Positions 56,188-64,000 of a stretch of 64,000 nucleotides of DNA are shown here, in pieces. Positions within the stretch are counted from its first letter, which is position 1. The number at the start of each line of letters is the position of its first letter. A program made the translations under genes and the position numbers. The notes beneath the pieces were generated by a model. That model ran no database searches. It had not been told where the DNA came from and saw only the letters and a program-made list of their open reading frames with translations. Source of the stretch: Pseudodesulfovibrio sediminis (GTDB taxonomy: Bacteria > Desulfobacterota > Desulfovibrionia > Desulfovibrionales > Desulfovibrionaceae); NCBI RefSeq assembly GCF_020886695.1, contig NZ_AP024485.1, positions 3,601,001 through 3,665,000 on the forward strand, read 5' to 3'.

Positions 56188-57489
56188 ATGATTACCTTCT
56201 ACACCGCTACCCTGGGGTGCAAGATCAACCAGTATGAGTCTCAAGCTATAGGTGAGGCCTGGGCCGCCAATGCGTCCGAAGGGCGCGCCAGTGAGGTGTC
56301 CGATCCCACAAAGGCGAATCTTATTCTGGTCAACTCCTGTGCTGTCACCGCCAACGCCGTGGCCGACCTGCGTCAGACCGTGCGCCGTTTTCATAGAGAC
56401 AATCCGCAGGCCGAGATCATCATCACCGGCTGCGCGGCGCAGGTGATGCCCGACGAATTGGCCCAACTGCCTGGAGTTGTCCGGGTGGTGCGTCAGGAAG
56501 ATAAACCCCAGCTGCTGAGCGGCCCGCAGGGCCAGGCCTCTGCCGGAGAAAAGCCCCGGTTCGCACCGTTTTCCATATCTGGATATGGCCGCGCCAGAGC
56601 CGTCGTCAAGGTGCAGGATGGCTGCTCCCATCACTGTACCTACTGCATCGTGCCGCTTACACGAGGCAAATCCGTCAGCCGTCCGGTCAATGAGGTGGTG
56701 GATGAAGTTGACAGATTGCTGGCTGCCGGGTTCCGTGAATTCATACTGAGCGGCATCAACCTCCGTCATTTTGGTCGTGACCTCGATGGCAAACCCGATT
56801 TTTGGGATCTGGTGGCCCGACTCGATACCGAATTCGGGCTGAACTGGGTTGGCAGGGCGCGTTTTCGTATTTCATCGGTTGAGCCGGGGCAGCTGAATGA
56901 CAAGGCGCTTGCCGTGCTTTCCAACGCCTCCATGGTCTGCCCCCAGCTCCATCTGTCTCTGCAAAGCGGTGATCCGGTGGTGCTCAAAGCCATGGGGCGC
57001 GGACATTACAGCCCGCAATCCGCACTACAGTTCATGGAGCGTTTGGCGGAATTCTGGCCGGTAATCGGTCTGGGAGCAGACCTTATTACCGGGTTTCCGG
57101 GCGAAACAGAGGAACAATTTGAGAATACCATGGCCTTGTGTCGTGCTTTGCCATTGACATACGGGCATGTTTTTCCCTATTCCGAGCGACCCGGAACGCG
57201 TGCGGTGGAGCTGCCCGATGCAGTGGATGTTCCGATACGCAAGGAGCGGGCGGCTCGATTGCGGAAACTGGTGAATGCCAAGAAGCAGGCCTTTTTGGAA
57301 AGCCTTCTTGCGATTCCGCACCTTGATGTTCTGGTTCAGGACGACAAGGGACGTGGCGTAAGCGAGTATTATGCCGCCTGCCGTTTCATTTCCCTGCCAG
57401 AGAACGCAGAGCCGCGTTCGCTGGTGCGGGCGCGACCGGTCAAGCTGGAGAAGCACGTCCTCCTCGTTGAACCGCTGGAGAATGCATGA
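56188..57489 (+). CDS. mtaB: tRNA (N6-L-threonylcarbamoyladenosine-37-C2)-methylthiotransferase MtaB
   Basis: A 433-residue radical-SAM methylthiotransferase. Three N-terminal cluster cysteines lie in TLGCKINQYE, VNSCAVTANA and ITGCAAQV; the radical-SAM cluster is CSHHCTYC. The C-terminal part carries the TRAM-like end. It adds a methylthio group to t6A37 of tRNAs, which improves decoding of ANN codons. It is followed by a DUF4416 gene with a 4-nt overlap (ATGA). The divergent lipoprotein gene is on its left. Confidence 0.94.
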   Translation: MITFYTATLGCKINQYESQAIGEAWAANASEGRASEVSDPTKANLILVNSCAVTANAVADLRQTVRRFHRDNPQAEIIITGCAAQVMPDELAQLPGVVRVVRQEDKPQLLSGPQGQASAGEKPRFAPFSISGYGRARAVVKVQDGCSHHCTYCIVPLTRGKSVSRPVNEVVDEVDRLLAAGFREFILSGINLRHFGRDLDGKPDFWDLVARLDTEFGLNWVGRARFRISSVEPGQLNDKALAVLSNASMVCPQLHLSLQSGDPVVLKAMGRGHYSPQSALQFMERLAEFWPVIGLGADLITGFPGETEEQFENTMALCRALPLTYGHVFPYSERPGTRAVELPDAVDVPIRKERAARLRKLVNAKKQAFLESLLAIPHLDVLVQDDKGRGVSEYYAACRFISLPENAEPRSLVRARPVKLEKHVLLVEPLENA

Positions 57490-58022
57490 GTACGCCGACG
57501 ATTCCTGATCCCGGACAACTGATCATATCGGTTCTGAGTTCGCAATGGGACGCTTTTTGGCCTGACCTGCTGCATGAGCTTGAAGAGGCGTATGGTCCGG
57601 CTGATACAGTGACAGAGCTCTTCGCCTTTGATCAGACCGCGTACTATGATGCTGAGTTGGGAACGCCCATCACTCGTCGGCTTGTCGGTTTCACAGGATT
57701 GCGTCCATTGGATGAGCTGGCAGACATCAAACAGTTTACCAACTCTCTGGAGGTCAGGCAGAGTGCTGAGGGAAACCGGCTTTTCAATCTTGATCCCGGT
57801 TTTATCACGCTACAAAGCCTGGTTTTGGCCACAGGAAAGAATTTTTCGCACCGGATATACCTTAAAGCGGGAATCTGGGCTGATCTGACATTGATTTGGC
57901 AGAAAAAACAGTGGGTTGATTTTCCCTGGACTTTCCCTGACTACGCGGGGGAAGAGATGAAATCCCGGCTGACAAAATTGCGTCAGTCGTATAGAAACAA
58001 GCTGAGCAAGCCGCAGACGTAA
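57486..58022 (+). CDS. DUF4416 family protein
   Basis: A 178-residue cytoplasmic protein recognised as DUF4416 from length and from pattern such as FAFDQTAYYDAELGTPITRRLVGF and NLDPGFITLQSLVLATGKNFSHRIYL. The family is uncharacterised. The start overlaps the mtaB stop. It is followed 46 nt later by yicC. A link to tRNA or RNA processing can be suspected from the neighbours (mtaB, yicC) but not shown. Confidence 0.85.
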   Translation: MSTPTIPDPGQLIISVLSSQWDAFWPDLLHELEEAYGPADTVTELFAFDQTAYYDAELGTPITRRLVGFTGLRPLDELADIKQFTNSLEVRQSAEGNRLFNLDPGFITLQSLVLATGKNFSHRIYLKAGIWADLTLIWQKKQWVDFPWTFPDYAGEEMKSRLTKLRQSYRNKLSKPQT

Positions 58023-58067
58023 ATCGATTGGAACACCACGCGGCTTCCAACAATAAGGAAGAAATAT

Positions 58068-58949
58068 ATGCCCGTTAGCATGACCGGTTTTGGCCGGTTC
58101 GAGACCAATGAAGACGCCTGGACTCATGTCTGGGAAGTAAAATCAGTCAATGGCCGCTACCTCGACGTCAAGTGGAGAATGCCCGGCTACCTTCGCTCCC
58201 TGGAGAATGGTTGGGAAAAAATCGTCCGCACCTACGCCTCGCGTGGTCGGGTGGATGTCTCCCTGAACCTTGAAGTGCTGGATTCCGGCATTCTCGGCAT
58301 GACCTTCAACGAGACCATGGCCAATGCCATGTTCGAGCAGATGGAGAAGTTGGCCACAAGTCGTGGAGAGTCTTTCAGCCCCGATTATAACCGAGTACTC
58401 GGTATGTCCGCGCTGTGGCGCGACAACGGCTCCGAGCCTGATCCCGGCCTGACGGAGAGCCTGACCAGCGGCCTTGAAGCCGCCCTCAAGGATTGGGTGG
58501 ATTCCCGTGGAGTGGAAGGGGACGCCATGGTGACTGATCTGACCAGCCGTCTGGAGACCCTGCGCGACCTTACGGAAAAGGTGAAGGTACGCATCCCTGA
58601 AATACTGGAGGCCAAGAAAACGGCGCTGCGTCAGCGTATCGTGGATATGCTGGATGCGGCCAATGCCGAATTTTCCGAAGACCGGATGTTGCAGGAAGTG
58701 GCCTACCTCACGGATAAGCTCGACGTCTCCGAAGAGTTGACCCGTCTGGATGCGCACCTGGACCGTCTGGACGAGGTGCTGGCTTCCGAAGGCAATGTGG
58801 GCAAGAAGCTCGACTTTTTGGTGCAGGAGACATTCCGCGAGATTAACACCTGCGGCAACAAGGCACAGGATACGGCAGTCAGTCGGTTGGTCGTGGATTT
58901 CAAGGCAGAGCTTGAGCGGTGCCGTGAACAGGTTCAAAACATCGAATAA
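58068..58949 (+). CDS. YicC-family endoribonuclease
   Basis: A 293-residue YicC/YloC protein. The N-terminal SMTGFGRFE motif and the C-terminal GKKLDFLVQETFREINTCGNKAQD are diagnostic. Members cleave single-stranded RNA, and in E. coli act on a small regulatory RNA. It opens a run of genes yicC-remA-gmk-pyrF, an order seen in many bacteria. The start has AAGGAAG upstream. Confidence 0.95.
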   Translation: MPVSMTGFGRFETNEDAWTHVWEVKSVNGRYLDVKWRMPGYLRSLENGWEKIVRTYASRGRVDVSLNLEVLDSGILGMTFNETMANAMFEQMEKLATSRGESFSPDYNRVLGMSALWRDNGSEPDPGLTESLTSGLEAALKDWVDSRGVEGDAMVTDLTSRLETLRDLTEKVKVRIPEILEAKKTALRQRIVDMLDAANAEFSEDRMLQEVAYLTDKLDVSEELTRLDAHLDRLDEVLASEGNVGKKLDFLVQETFREINTCGNKAQDTAVSRLVVDFKAELERCREQVQNIE

Positions 58950-58964
58950 AAGACAGGAGTAGCC

Positions 58965-59219
58965 ATGCAGAAACAGGGATTACTCAATGTCGGCTTTGGA
59001 AATTTCGTGGTCCTCGACAGGGTCGTGTCCATCGTCAACCCCTCAAGTGCGCCCATGCGTCGCCTGAGGGAGGACGCCCGCGCCGAGGGCAGGCTCATCG
59101 ACGCCACACAGGGGCGCAAGACCAGAGCGATCATTGTCACGGATTCAAATCATGTGGTCCTGTCCGCCATCCAGGCAGAGACTATCGGTCAAAGGTTCAG
59201 CGCAGATGAGGGGGAATAG
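58965..59219 (+). CDS. DUF370/RemA-family regulator
   Basis: An 84-residue protein of the RemA/DUF370 family: [27 protein letters not shown] and [19 protein letters not shown]. In Bacillus, RemA is a DNA-binding regulator of matrix and osmoregulatory genes. In Gram-negative bacteria it is unstudied. Its place between yicC and gmk is conserved across phyla. The stop codon abuts the GTG start of gmk, so translation is coupled. Confidence 0.92.
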   Translation: MQKQGLLNVGFGNFVVLDRVVSIVNPSSAPMRRLREDARAEGRLIDATQGRKTRAIIVTDSNHVVLSAIQAETIGQRFSADEGE

Positions 59220-59861
59220 GTGAGCCAGGACGATCATACATTCAGGCTGGGCGAGGTCCTCGTGGTCTGTGCGCCCAGTGGAACCGGCAAGAGCACGCTT
59301 ATCAACATGCTACGGGAAGAGTTTCCGGATTTCGGTTTTTCGGTGTCCTACACGACCCGTGCCCCGCGTGGCGAGGAGCAGAATGGGCGCGAGTACAATT
59401 TCGTGACCCGCGAACAGTTCGTTGCCATGCGTAGTCGCGGTGATTTCTGCGAATGGGCAGAAGTGCACGGCAATTTTTATGGAACGGCGACCAAGCCTGT
59501 GGAAGCCATGTTGGATGCCGGGCGAGACGTGCTTTTTGATATTGACGTGCAGGGCGCGAAGCAGCTCAAGAAGACATTTTACAAGGGAACATATGTGTTC
59601 CTGCTGCCTCCGTCCCGCGAGGAGCTGGTGGCCAGACTGGAAGGACGCGGCACGGATTCAGCCGAGTCCATCTCCAAACGGTTGACCAACGCATCCGGTG
59701 AACTTTCTCAGGCAAAATGGTTTGACTACTGGGTGGTCAACGACGATTTGGAGTTGGCGTATCAGGAATTGAGGGCCGTGTATCTGGCCGGGCGGTGCAA
59801 GCCGTCGCTGCGTCCTGGTATTCTTGGTAATATTATGAAGACATGGGAAGACGATGGCTGA
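59220..59861 (+). CDS. gmk: Guanylate kinase
   Basis: A 213-residue enzyme that phosphorylates GMP to GDP. P-loop APSGTGKST is near residue 17, then [13 protein letters not shown] and [16 protein letters not shown] for GMP binding. GTG 59220 is the start, immediately after the upstream stop, with GAGGGGGAA as ribosome site. It completes GMP synthesis with guaB and guaA (21.8-24.9 kb). The stop overlaps pyrF by 8 nt. Confidence 0.96.
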   Translation: MSQDDHTFRLGEVLVVCAPSGTGKSTLINMLREEFPDFGFSVSYTTRAPRGEEQNGREYNFVTREQFVAMRSRGDFCEWAEVHGNFYGTATKPVEAMLDAGRDVLFDIDVQGAKQLKKTFYKGTYVFLLPPSREELVARLEGRGTDSAESISKRLTNASGELSQAKWFDYWVVNDDLELAYQELRAVYLAGRCKPSLRPGILGNIMKTWEDDG

Positions 59862-60558
59862 ACTGGTAGTTGCGCTTGATTTCAAGGACGCCGAGTCCGC
59901 ACTGGATATGGCCCGGACTCTTGCAGGATCTGCCCCGTGGATGAAGGTTGGTCTGGAGCTGTTCACAGCCGAAGGACCGATGGTTGTCAGGGAACTCAAG
60001 GGATTGGGATACAAGGTCTTTCTCGATCTGAAGTTTTTCGATATCCCCAATACCGTACAGGGTGCAGTCCGGTCTGCTGTCCGGTCCGGTGCAGACATGG
60101 TCAACATCCATGCTCTGGGTGGAGAACGCATGGCAAAGGCCGCCATGGAAGGGTGTGCTGAGGGCGTCGAGTCCGGGGCGCAACCGCCCATGGTGTTGGC
60201 CGTGACCATGTTGACCAGCATGGCTGCCGGAGACCTGCCGGTGGATAATGCGCCCGCTCCATCTGAAATGGCCCTTGACCTTGCTGTAAAAGCCAAGCAA
60301 TATGGACTAAATGGAGTGGTTTGTTCCGGGCTTGAAGTGCAGCGAATCAAGGCTGCATGCAGTAACGACTTCGTATGTCTTACTCCGGGAATCCGTCCTG
60401 CCGATTCCGAGGCCGGAGATCAGCGGCGGGTTGTAACGCCTGCACAGGCCGTGCGGAGTGGCTCGGATTTTCTGGTGGTGGGGCGTCCAATCACCCAGGC
60501 TGTATCACCCAAGGATGCCGCATTGGCGATTATGCTGGAGATGGAGCAGGCCGGATAG
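59854..60558 (+). CDS. pyrF: Orotidine-5'-phosphate decarboxylase
   Basis: A 234-residue TIM-barrel enzyme that makes UMP. The catalytic Lys-Asp cluster is seen in [13 protein letters not shown], with substrate-binding VALDFKD at the start and the phosphate-binding GRPITQA near the end. It overlaps gmk (ATGGCTGA). UMP is also supplied by upp at 32.4 kb. Length and motifs are normal. Confidence 0.96.
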   Translation: MAELVVALDFKDAESALDMARTLAGSAPWMKVGLELFTAEGPMVVRELKGLGYKVFLDLKFFDIPNTVQGAVRSAVRSGADMVNIHALGGERMAKAAMEGCAEGVESGAQPPMVLAVTMLTSMAAGDLPVDNAPAPSEMALDLAVKAKQYGLNGVVCSGLEVQRIKAACSNDFVCLTPGIRPADSEAGDQRRVVTPAQAVRSGSDFLVVGRPITQAVSPKDAALAIMLEMEQAG

Positions 60559-60567
60559 GAGCAGTAG

Positions 60568-61464
60568 ATGTCCGATCAGGAACACGGCGAAGCAGAACAC
60601 GGAATCATCCGTGATGGTGCGGAAAAAATCAAAGGTGTTTTTTCCACTCAGACGGTTGCCAAGGTTGGCACCGGCACTACGCAGCGCAAAACGATCCAGA
60701 AGACATACTGGGACGCCGAAGAACTTGATAACGGCCAGATTTCCATCCAGCCTCTGAATAAGAACTATGTTCCGTCCGGTCCCAAGCGTAATATCGAGCG
60801 CGACGATTTCCTGACCAAATTCAATCCTGAACCCGAATTTTATGTCTCTACCGTGTTTCCGGCCATCAAGGAGATGGATGGCGCGATCGTGCGTGGCGAA
60901 AAGCACCGCGAACGTGGTGCGGCATACTCTGCTGAGTTCGAATATCAACAGGCCATGGACATCGACGAAGAGAACGTCCGTGCCAACTTCGGGTTGGGAT
61001 TGACCTACCTCGACCGTGGAGACCAGGTGAAGGCCAACGATATCTTTGAGCGGTTGGTCGATCTGGAAGCTGCCTTTGACGTGGAGCACAAGCACTTGTT
61101 CAATGATTTCGGCATTAATATGCGTAAGAACAAGATGTACGATCAAGCTCTGCAATATTATCTTCGAGCTGAGGGACTGGTACAGAACGATGAGCACCTC
61201 TTTCACAACATCGCCCGTTGCTACTATGAGAAAGGCAACGTGGAGGGATGCAAGGAATATCTGATTAAGAGTCTGGAAGTGAACCCCAAGCTTGAAGCGA
61301 GCTTGCAGTTCTGGGAGTTTCTCAAGGGACAGGGACTGGTGAAAGCGGACGAGGGGCCGAATCTCTCCTCTGAACCCGCGAATGAAACGCCGCCCGAAAC
61401 AGAAGAGGAAGAAAGTCCTCAAACCGACTCCGGTTCTTCTTCGGCCCCCATTAATCTGGACTAA
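60568..61464 (+). CDS. TPR-repeat protein of unknown function
   Basis: A 298-residue soluble protein without signal peptide. After a basic N-terminal region (about 1-95) there are three to four TPR repeats (about 110-260: AEFEYQQAMDIDEENVRANFGLGLTYL, YDQALQYYLRAEGLV, AEGCKEYLIKSLEVNP-like). The tail is acidic and Ser/Pro-rich. It lies 9 nt after pyrF, and 52 nt before an HDOD gene. A partner protein is likely but not identifiable; I cannot assign a role. Confidence 0.8.
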   Translation: MSDQEHGEAEHGIIRDGAEKIKGVFSTQTVAKVGTGTTQRKTIQKTYWDAEELDNGQISIQPLNKNYVPSGPKRNIERDDFLTKFNPEPEFYVSTVFPAIKEMDGAIVRGEKHRERGAAYSAEFEYQQAMDIDEENVRANFGLGLTYLDRGDQVKANDIFERLVDLEAAFDVEHKHLFNDFGINMRKNKMYDQALQYYLRAEGLVQNDEHLFHNIARCYYEKGNVEGCKEYLIKSLEVNPKLEASLQFWEFLKGQGLVKADEGPNLSSEPANETPPETEEEESPQTDSGSSSAPINLD

Positions 61465-61516
61465 CGGCTTTTTCCACCTTTGACAGGGTGACACCTTGGT
61501 GTGCGCAGGAGTTCCC

Positions 61517-62377
61517 ATGGACCAGAGCAAGATTCAGAATTTTCTCAAGGAATTGCCCCAGATGAGGGAGGACCTTCCCTTTTCCCCGGAAATACTCCAG
61601 CAATTGTTCGTGCAGACCAGTGGATACTCCTATGCTTCTCTGGAGGATGTCGGGGTGACTCTGAGCAGGGATCAGGGCTTGACCACGCGTATACTCAGTC
61701 TGGCCAACTCCGCCTATTACGGGCTTCAGGCCGAGGTGCAGTCTGTGCCGCGTGCGGCGGCAGTGCTTGGCATGTCGGAGATCCGCAATATTGTGCTGGC
61801 CCTGGGGGTCAATGGGCTGGCCAAGGCCTATGACATGCCGGAAGAGTTCACGTTGGAAGCATACTGGCTCCATCAGTTTAAAGTGGGCGCCGTTGCCAAA
61901 GAACTTTCCCGCATCACCGACATTGGCAAGCCGGATAATCTTTTTACCGCAGGGCTGCTGCACGACATCGGCAAGCTGATTACCGCCTTGAAGCGACCGT
62001 TTGATTGGGCTGCCATCCAGGATCTCGCAGAAACGGACGATATGCAGGATAATGAAGCCGAAGAAGCATACTGGGGCATGGACCATGCGGTGGTCGGTGC
62101 TCTGGTCCTCAATTCATGGGATCTGCCGGTCAATCTGGTGGAGCCGGTCAACTGGCATCATTCTCCGGCTCTGGCGCCGCAACATTCGGGTGAGGCAACG
62201 TTGGTCTCTCTTGCCAATGCGGTGGTTCATGTCATGGAAGACCCTGACAGTGCCTACATGGTGCGCGTTGAAGATCTGTGCCATGACATGGACGTTGAAT
62301 TTGATGATCTGATGGAATTTGCCGAAGAGCTGGTCGAGTCTGATGACATCGAGCAGTTCGTAAAAACACTCTCCTAA
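61517..62377 (+). CDS. HDOD-domain signalling protein
   Basis: A 286-residue protein with one HDOD domain (about residues 15-215), a variant of the HD phosphohydrolase fold. DVGVTLSRDQGLTTRILSLANSAYYG and RAAAVLGMSEIRNIVLALG are typical. It keeps HDIGKLI, a motif many HDOD proteins have lost, so hydrolase activity is conceivable. HDOD proteins usually take part in signalling around chemotaxis, biofilm or c-di-GMP. ATG 61517 with GGAG upstream is preferred over GTG 61496. Confidence 0.88.
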   Translation: MDQSKIQNFLKELPQMREDLPFSPEILQQLFVQTSGYSYASLEDVGVTLSRDQGLTTRILSLANSAYYGLQAEVQSVPRAAAVLGMSEIRNIVLALGVNGLAKAYDMPEEFTLEAYWLHQFKVGAVAKELSRITDIGKPDNLFTAGLLHDIGKLITALKRPFDWAAIQDLAETDDMQDNEAEEAYWGMDHAVVGALVLNSWDLPVNLVEPVNWHHSPALAPQHSGEATLVSLANAVVHVMEDPDSAYMVRVEDLCHDMDVEFDDLMEFAEELVESDDIEQFVKTLS

Positions 62378-62394
62378 CATATTGGAATACTAGA

Positions 62395-64000
62395 TTGCCT
62401 TGCATTTGGAAACCTCGCGGTGAAGAAACCGCGCCCGCTTGTGCCGCCGCCATGGCAGAAGAGTTGAACGTGTCTGAACTCATCGTGGAAATACTCTGGA
62501 ACCGGGGATTGACCGATGTTGAGGAGATGGACAAGTTCCTCAGCCCGCTCCTGCGGCATATGGCCAACCCTGTGGAAATACCCGGCCTTGCAGAGGCTGT
62601 TGAGGTCATCGCGAAAGGTGTGGCCGAAGGGCGCACGCTGGGCGTGTGGGGTGACTATGATGTGGACGGCATCACGGCCACGGCTGTGGTCAAGGAATTT
62701 TTCGGCAGTCGGGGTATCGATATCCCGCATCACCTGCCCAACCGCATGGAGGAAGGGTATGGCATGAACACGGAGGGCGTGGAGCAACTCAGAGAGCAAG
62801 GGGTCGATATGCTGCTCACCGTGGACTGCGGCATCTCCGATCTGGAGCCTGTGGCCCGCGCAAAGGAGTTGGGCATGATCGTGGTGGTTTCGGATCATCA
62901 CCTGCCTGGTGACGAGCTGCCCGAGGCCGATGCCATTTGCAATCCGCGACTCATTGAAGGCGGCTCCTGTGATGATCTGGCCGGAGTCGGGGTGGCGTTC
63001 ATGCTCATGGTCGCGCTCAATAAATTATTGCCCGGTGATCCGGTGGACGTACGACCGCTCCTTGATCTGGTGGCACTGGGCACTATCGCCGATATCGTCA
63101 AACTCACCGGACAGAATCGTATTCTGGTCAAGAACGGCCTGTTGATCATCAAGGAAGCCAAACGCCCGGGCATGGCCGCGCTCAAGGTGGTCAGCGACTA
63201 CGAGCGACAGGCGGAGCTTGGCGCCGGGCAGATCGGGTACAACCTCGCGCCCCGTATCAATGCGGCCGGCCGTATGGGTGACCCGACCAAGGCCCTCAAT
63301 TTGCTGCTGGCCGACAGCTTTGACGAGGCCATGCCCATTGCCGAAGAGTTGAATTCCATCAATATGGAGCGTCGTCGGCAGGAGCAGGAGATCGCCGAGC
63401 AGGCATTTGCCCAGGCCGAGTCCATGAAACACATGGCCGGATTTGTGCTTCACGGAGAGGACTGGCATCCCGGTATCATCGGTATTGTCGCTTCTCGTGT
63501 GGTGGAGAAATACTATCGGCCCACGCTTATCCTGTGCACCTCGGAGACGGGCGAAGGGCTGCTGAAAGGTTCTGGGCGCAGTGTGTCGGAGTACAACCTG
63601 TACGAGGGCTTGCAGGCTGTCAGCGGTGTGCTCGAAGGATTCGGCGGACATAAGCAGGCGGCAGGCTTGTCGCTCAAGCCGGAGAATCTCACGGCCCTGC
63701 GTGAACAGTTCAATAACCATGTGGTTGATACGCTTGGACCTGAACCGCTTACACCGACCCTCAAGCTTGATCACGAGCTGGGTTTCTCCAACATCAATCA
63801 CACGTTGCTCAAAGAGCTGGAACTGCTGCAACCCTTTGGCATGGGGAACCCGGAGCCGCTCTTTGCCACCAAAAAAGTGACCGTCGCCGAGCACCGCACG
63901 TTTGGCCGCGAACGCGAACACGTGAAAGTGGTCCTCAAGGACGAAGAGACCGGTACCAGATTGCCAGGCAAGGCATGGCGTATGGCCAGCACCCTGACGC
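62395..64000 (+). CDS. recJ: Single-stranded-DNA-specific exonuclease RecJ, truncated by window edge
   Basis: At least 535 residues; the C-terminus is beyond the right edge. The DHH phosphoesterase motifs are all visible: LGVWGDYDVDGITAT, TVDCGISDLEP, VVVSDHHLPGDELP and GVAFML, followed by the DHHA1 region DWHPGIIGIVASRV and GFGGHKQAAGL. RecJ degrades 5'-ended single strands in recombination and repair. The start is not fixed: TTG 62395 gives a family-like N-terminus (LPCIWKPRGEETAP) and follows GGAATACTAGA, whereas the first ATG (62452) would remove 19 residues. It lies 17 nt after the HDOD gene. Confidence 0.94.
   Translation, partial: MPCIWKPRGEETAPACAAAMAEELNVSELIVEILWNRGLTDVEEMDKFLSPLLRHMANPVEIPGLAEAVEVIAKGVAEGRTLGVWGDYDVDGITATAVVKEFFGSRGIDIPHHLPNRMEEGYGMNTEGVEQLREQGVDMLLTVDCGISDLEPVARAKELGMIVVVSDHHLPGDELPEADAICNPRLIEGGSCDDLAGVGVAFMLMVALNKLLPGDPVDVRPLLDLVALGTIADIVKLTGQNRILVKNGLLIIKEAKRPGMAALKVVSDYERQAELGAGQIGYNLAPRINAAGRMGDPTKALNLLLADSFDEAMPIAEELNSINMERRRQEQEIAEQAFAQAESMKHMAGFVLHGEDWHPGIIGIVASRVVEKYYRPTLILCTSETGEGLLKGSGRSVSEYNLYEGLQAVSGVLEGFGGHKQAAGLSLKPENLTALREQFNNHVVDTLGPEPLTPTLKLDHELGFSNINHTLLKELELLQPFGMGNPEPLFATKKVTVAEHRTFGREREHVKVVLKDEETGTRLPGKAWRMASTLT

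Overview
The window looks like core chromosome of a sulfate-reducing bacterium of the Desulfovibrionaceae (Desulfovibrio / Pseudodesulfovibrio type). This is inferred from gene content and protein style, not from a 16S gene. Pointers are the cytochrome c maturation (ccm) cluster whose CcmE carries Cys instead of the heme-binding His and which lacks ccmG and ccmH, the iorAB indolepyruvate:ferredoxin oxidoreductase operon, an archaeal-type phosphoglycerate mutase, and a hairpin-rich intergenic element of a kind I associate with this family. About 70 protein genes are densely packed on both strands. I saw no rRNA, tRNA, CRISPR array, insertion sequence, phage gene or recognised defence system.

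Layout. 1-1,557: truncated exported msrA (-), a lone SLOG-like gene (+) and a hairpin-rich intergenic element. 1,561-6,266 (-): an operon of a YfgM-like TPR membrane protein, iorA, iorB and a GAF/sigma-54 activator. 6,600-9,051 (+): proA, a small secreted protein and nadD, then a GT9 glycosyltransferase (-). 10,308-16,672 (+): a CNNM/CBS membrane protein followed by ccmE-F-A-B-C-D and a CcmI-like TPR protein. 16,860-21,796 (+): livKHMGF branched-chain amino acid ABC transporter with a stem-loop after livK. 21,865-28,674 (+): guaB-guaA, tatB-tatC, hisB-lipoprotein-hisA. 28,966-33,071 (-): mscS, a WaaE-like glucosyltransferase, uraA and upp with a terminator between the last two.

33,248-38,251: an RluD-CoaE fusion and a rhomboid protease (+), a NadM-like adenylyltransferase and ApgM (-), and a PHP phosphoesterase (+). 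38,450-42,422 (+): dnaJ(cbpA)-cbpM-clpB. 42,586-46,996: a Bcr/CflA exporter, a periplasmic-binding sensor stub, a YheT-like hydrolase (-) and an M29 aminopeptidase. 47,177-49,832 (+): grpE-dnaK. 50,079-53,947 (+): an LpoA-like lipoprotein and gatC-gatA. 54,018-57,489: a small membrane protein (-), mnmA, a Gly-rich TPR lipoprotein (-) and mtaB. 57,486-64,000 (+): DUF4416, yicC, remA-like, gmk, pyrF, a TPR protein, an HDOD protein and the start of recJ.

The genes cover nucleotide synthesis and salvage (guaAB, gmk, pyrF, upp/uraA), protein quality control (dnaK/grpE, dnaJ/cbpM/clpB), export and maturation of periplasmic redox proteins (tatBC, ccm, exported msrA) and translation fidelity (gatCA, mnmA, mtaB, rluD). 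The best candidates for something under-described are the Ccm variant, the RluD-CoaE fusion, the extended TatC, the lipoprotein coupled inside the his genes, the pair of NMN/NaMN adenylyltransferases of which NadD has lost conserved motif residues, the Cys-bearing GrpE and the hairpin-rich intergenic element. I found no convincing wholly new multi-gene system.
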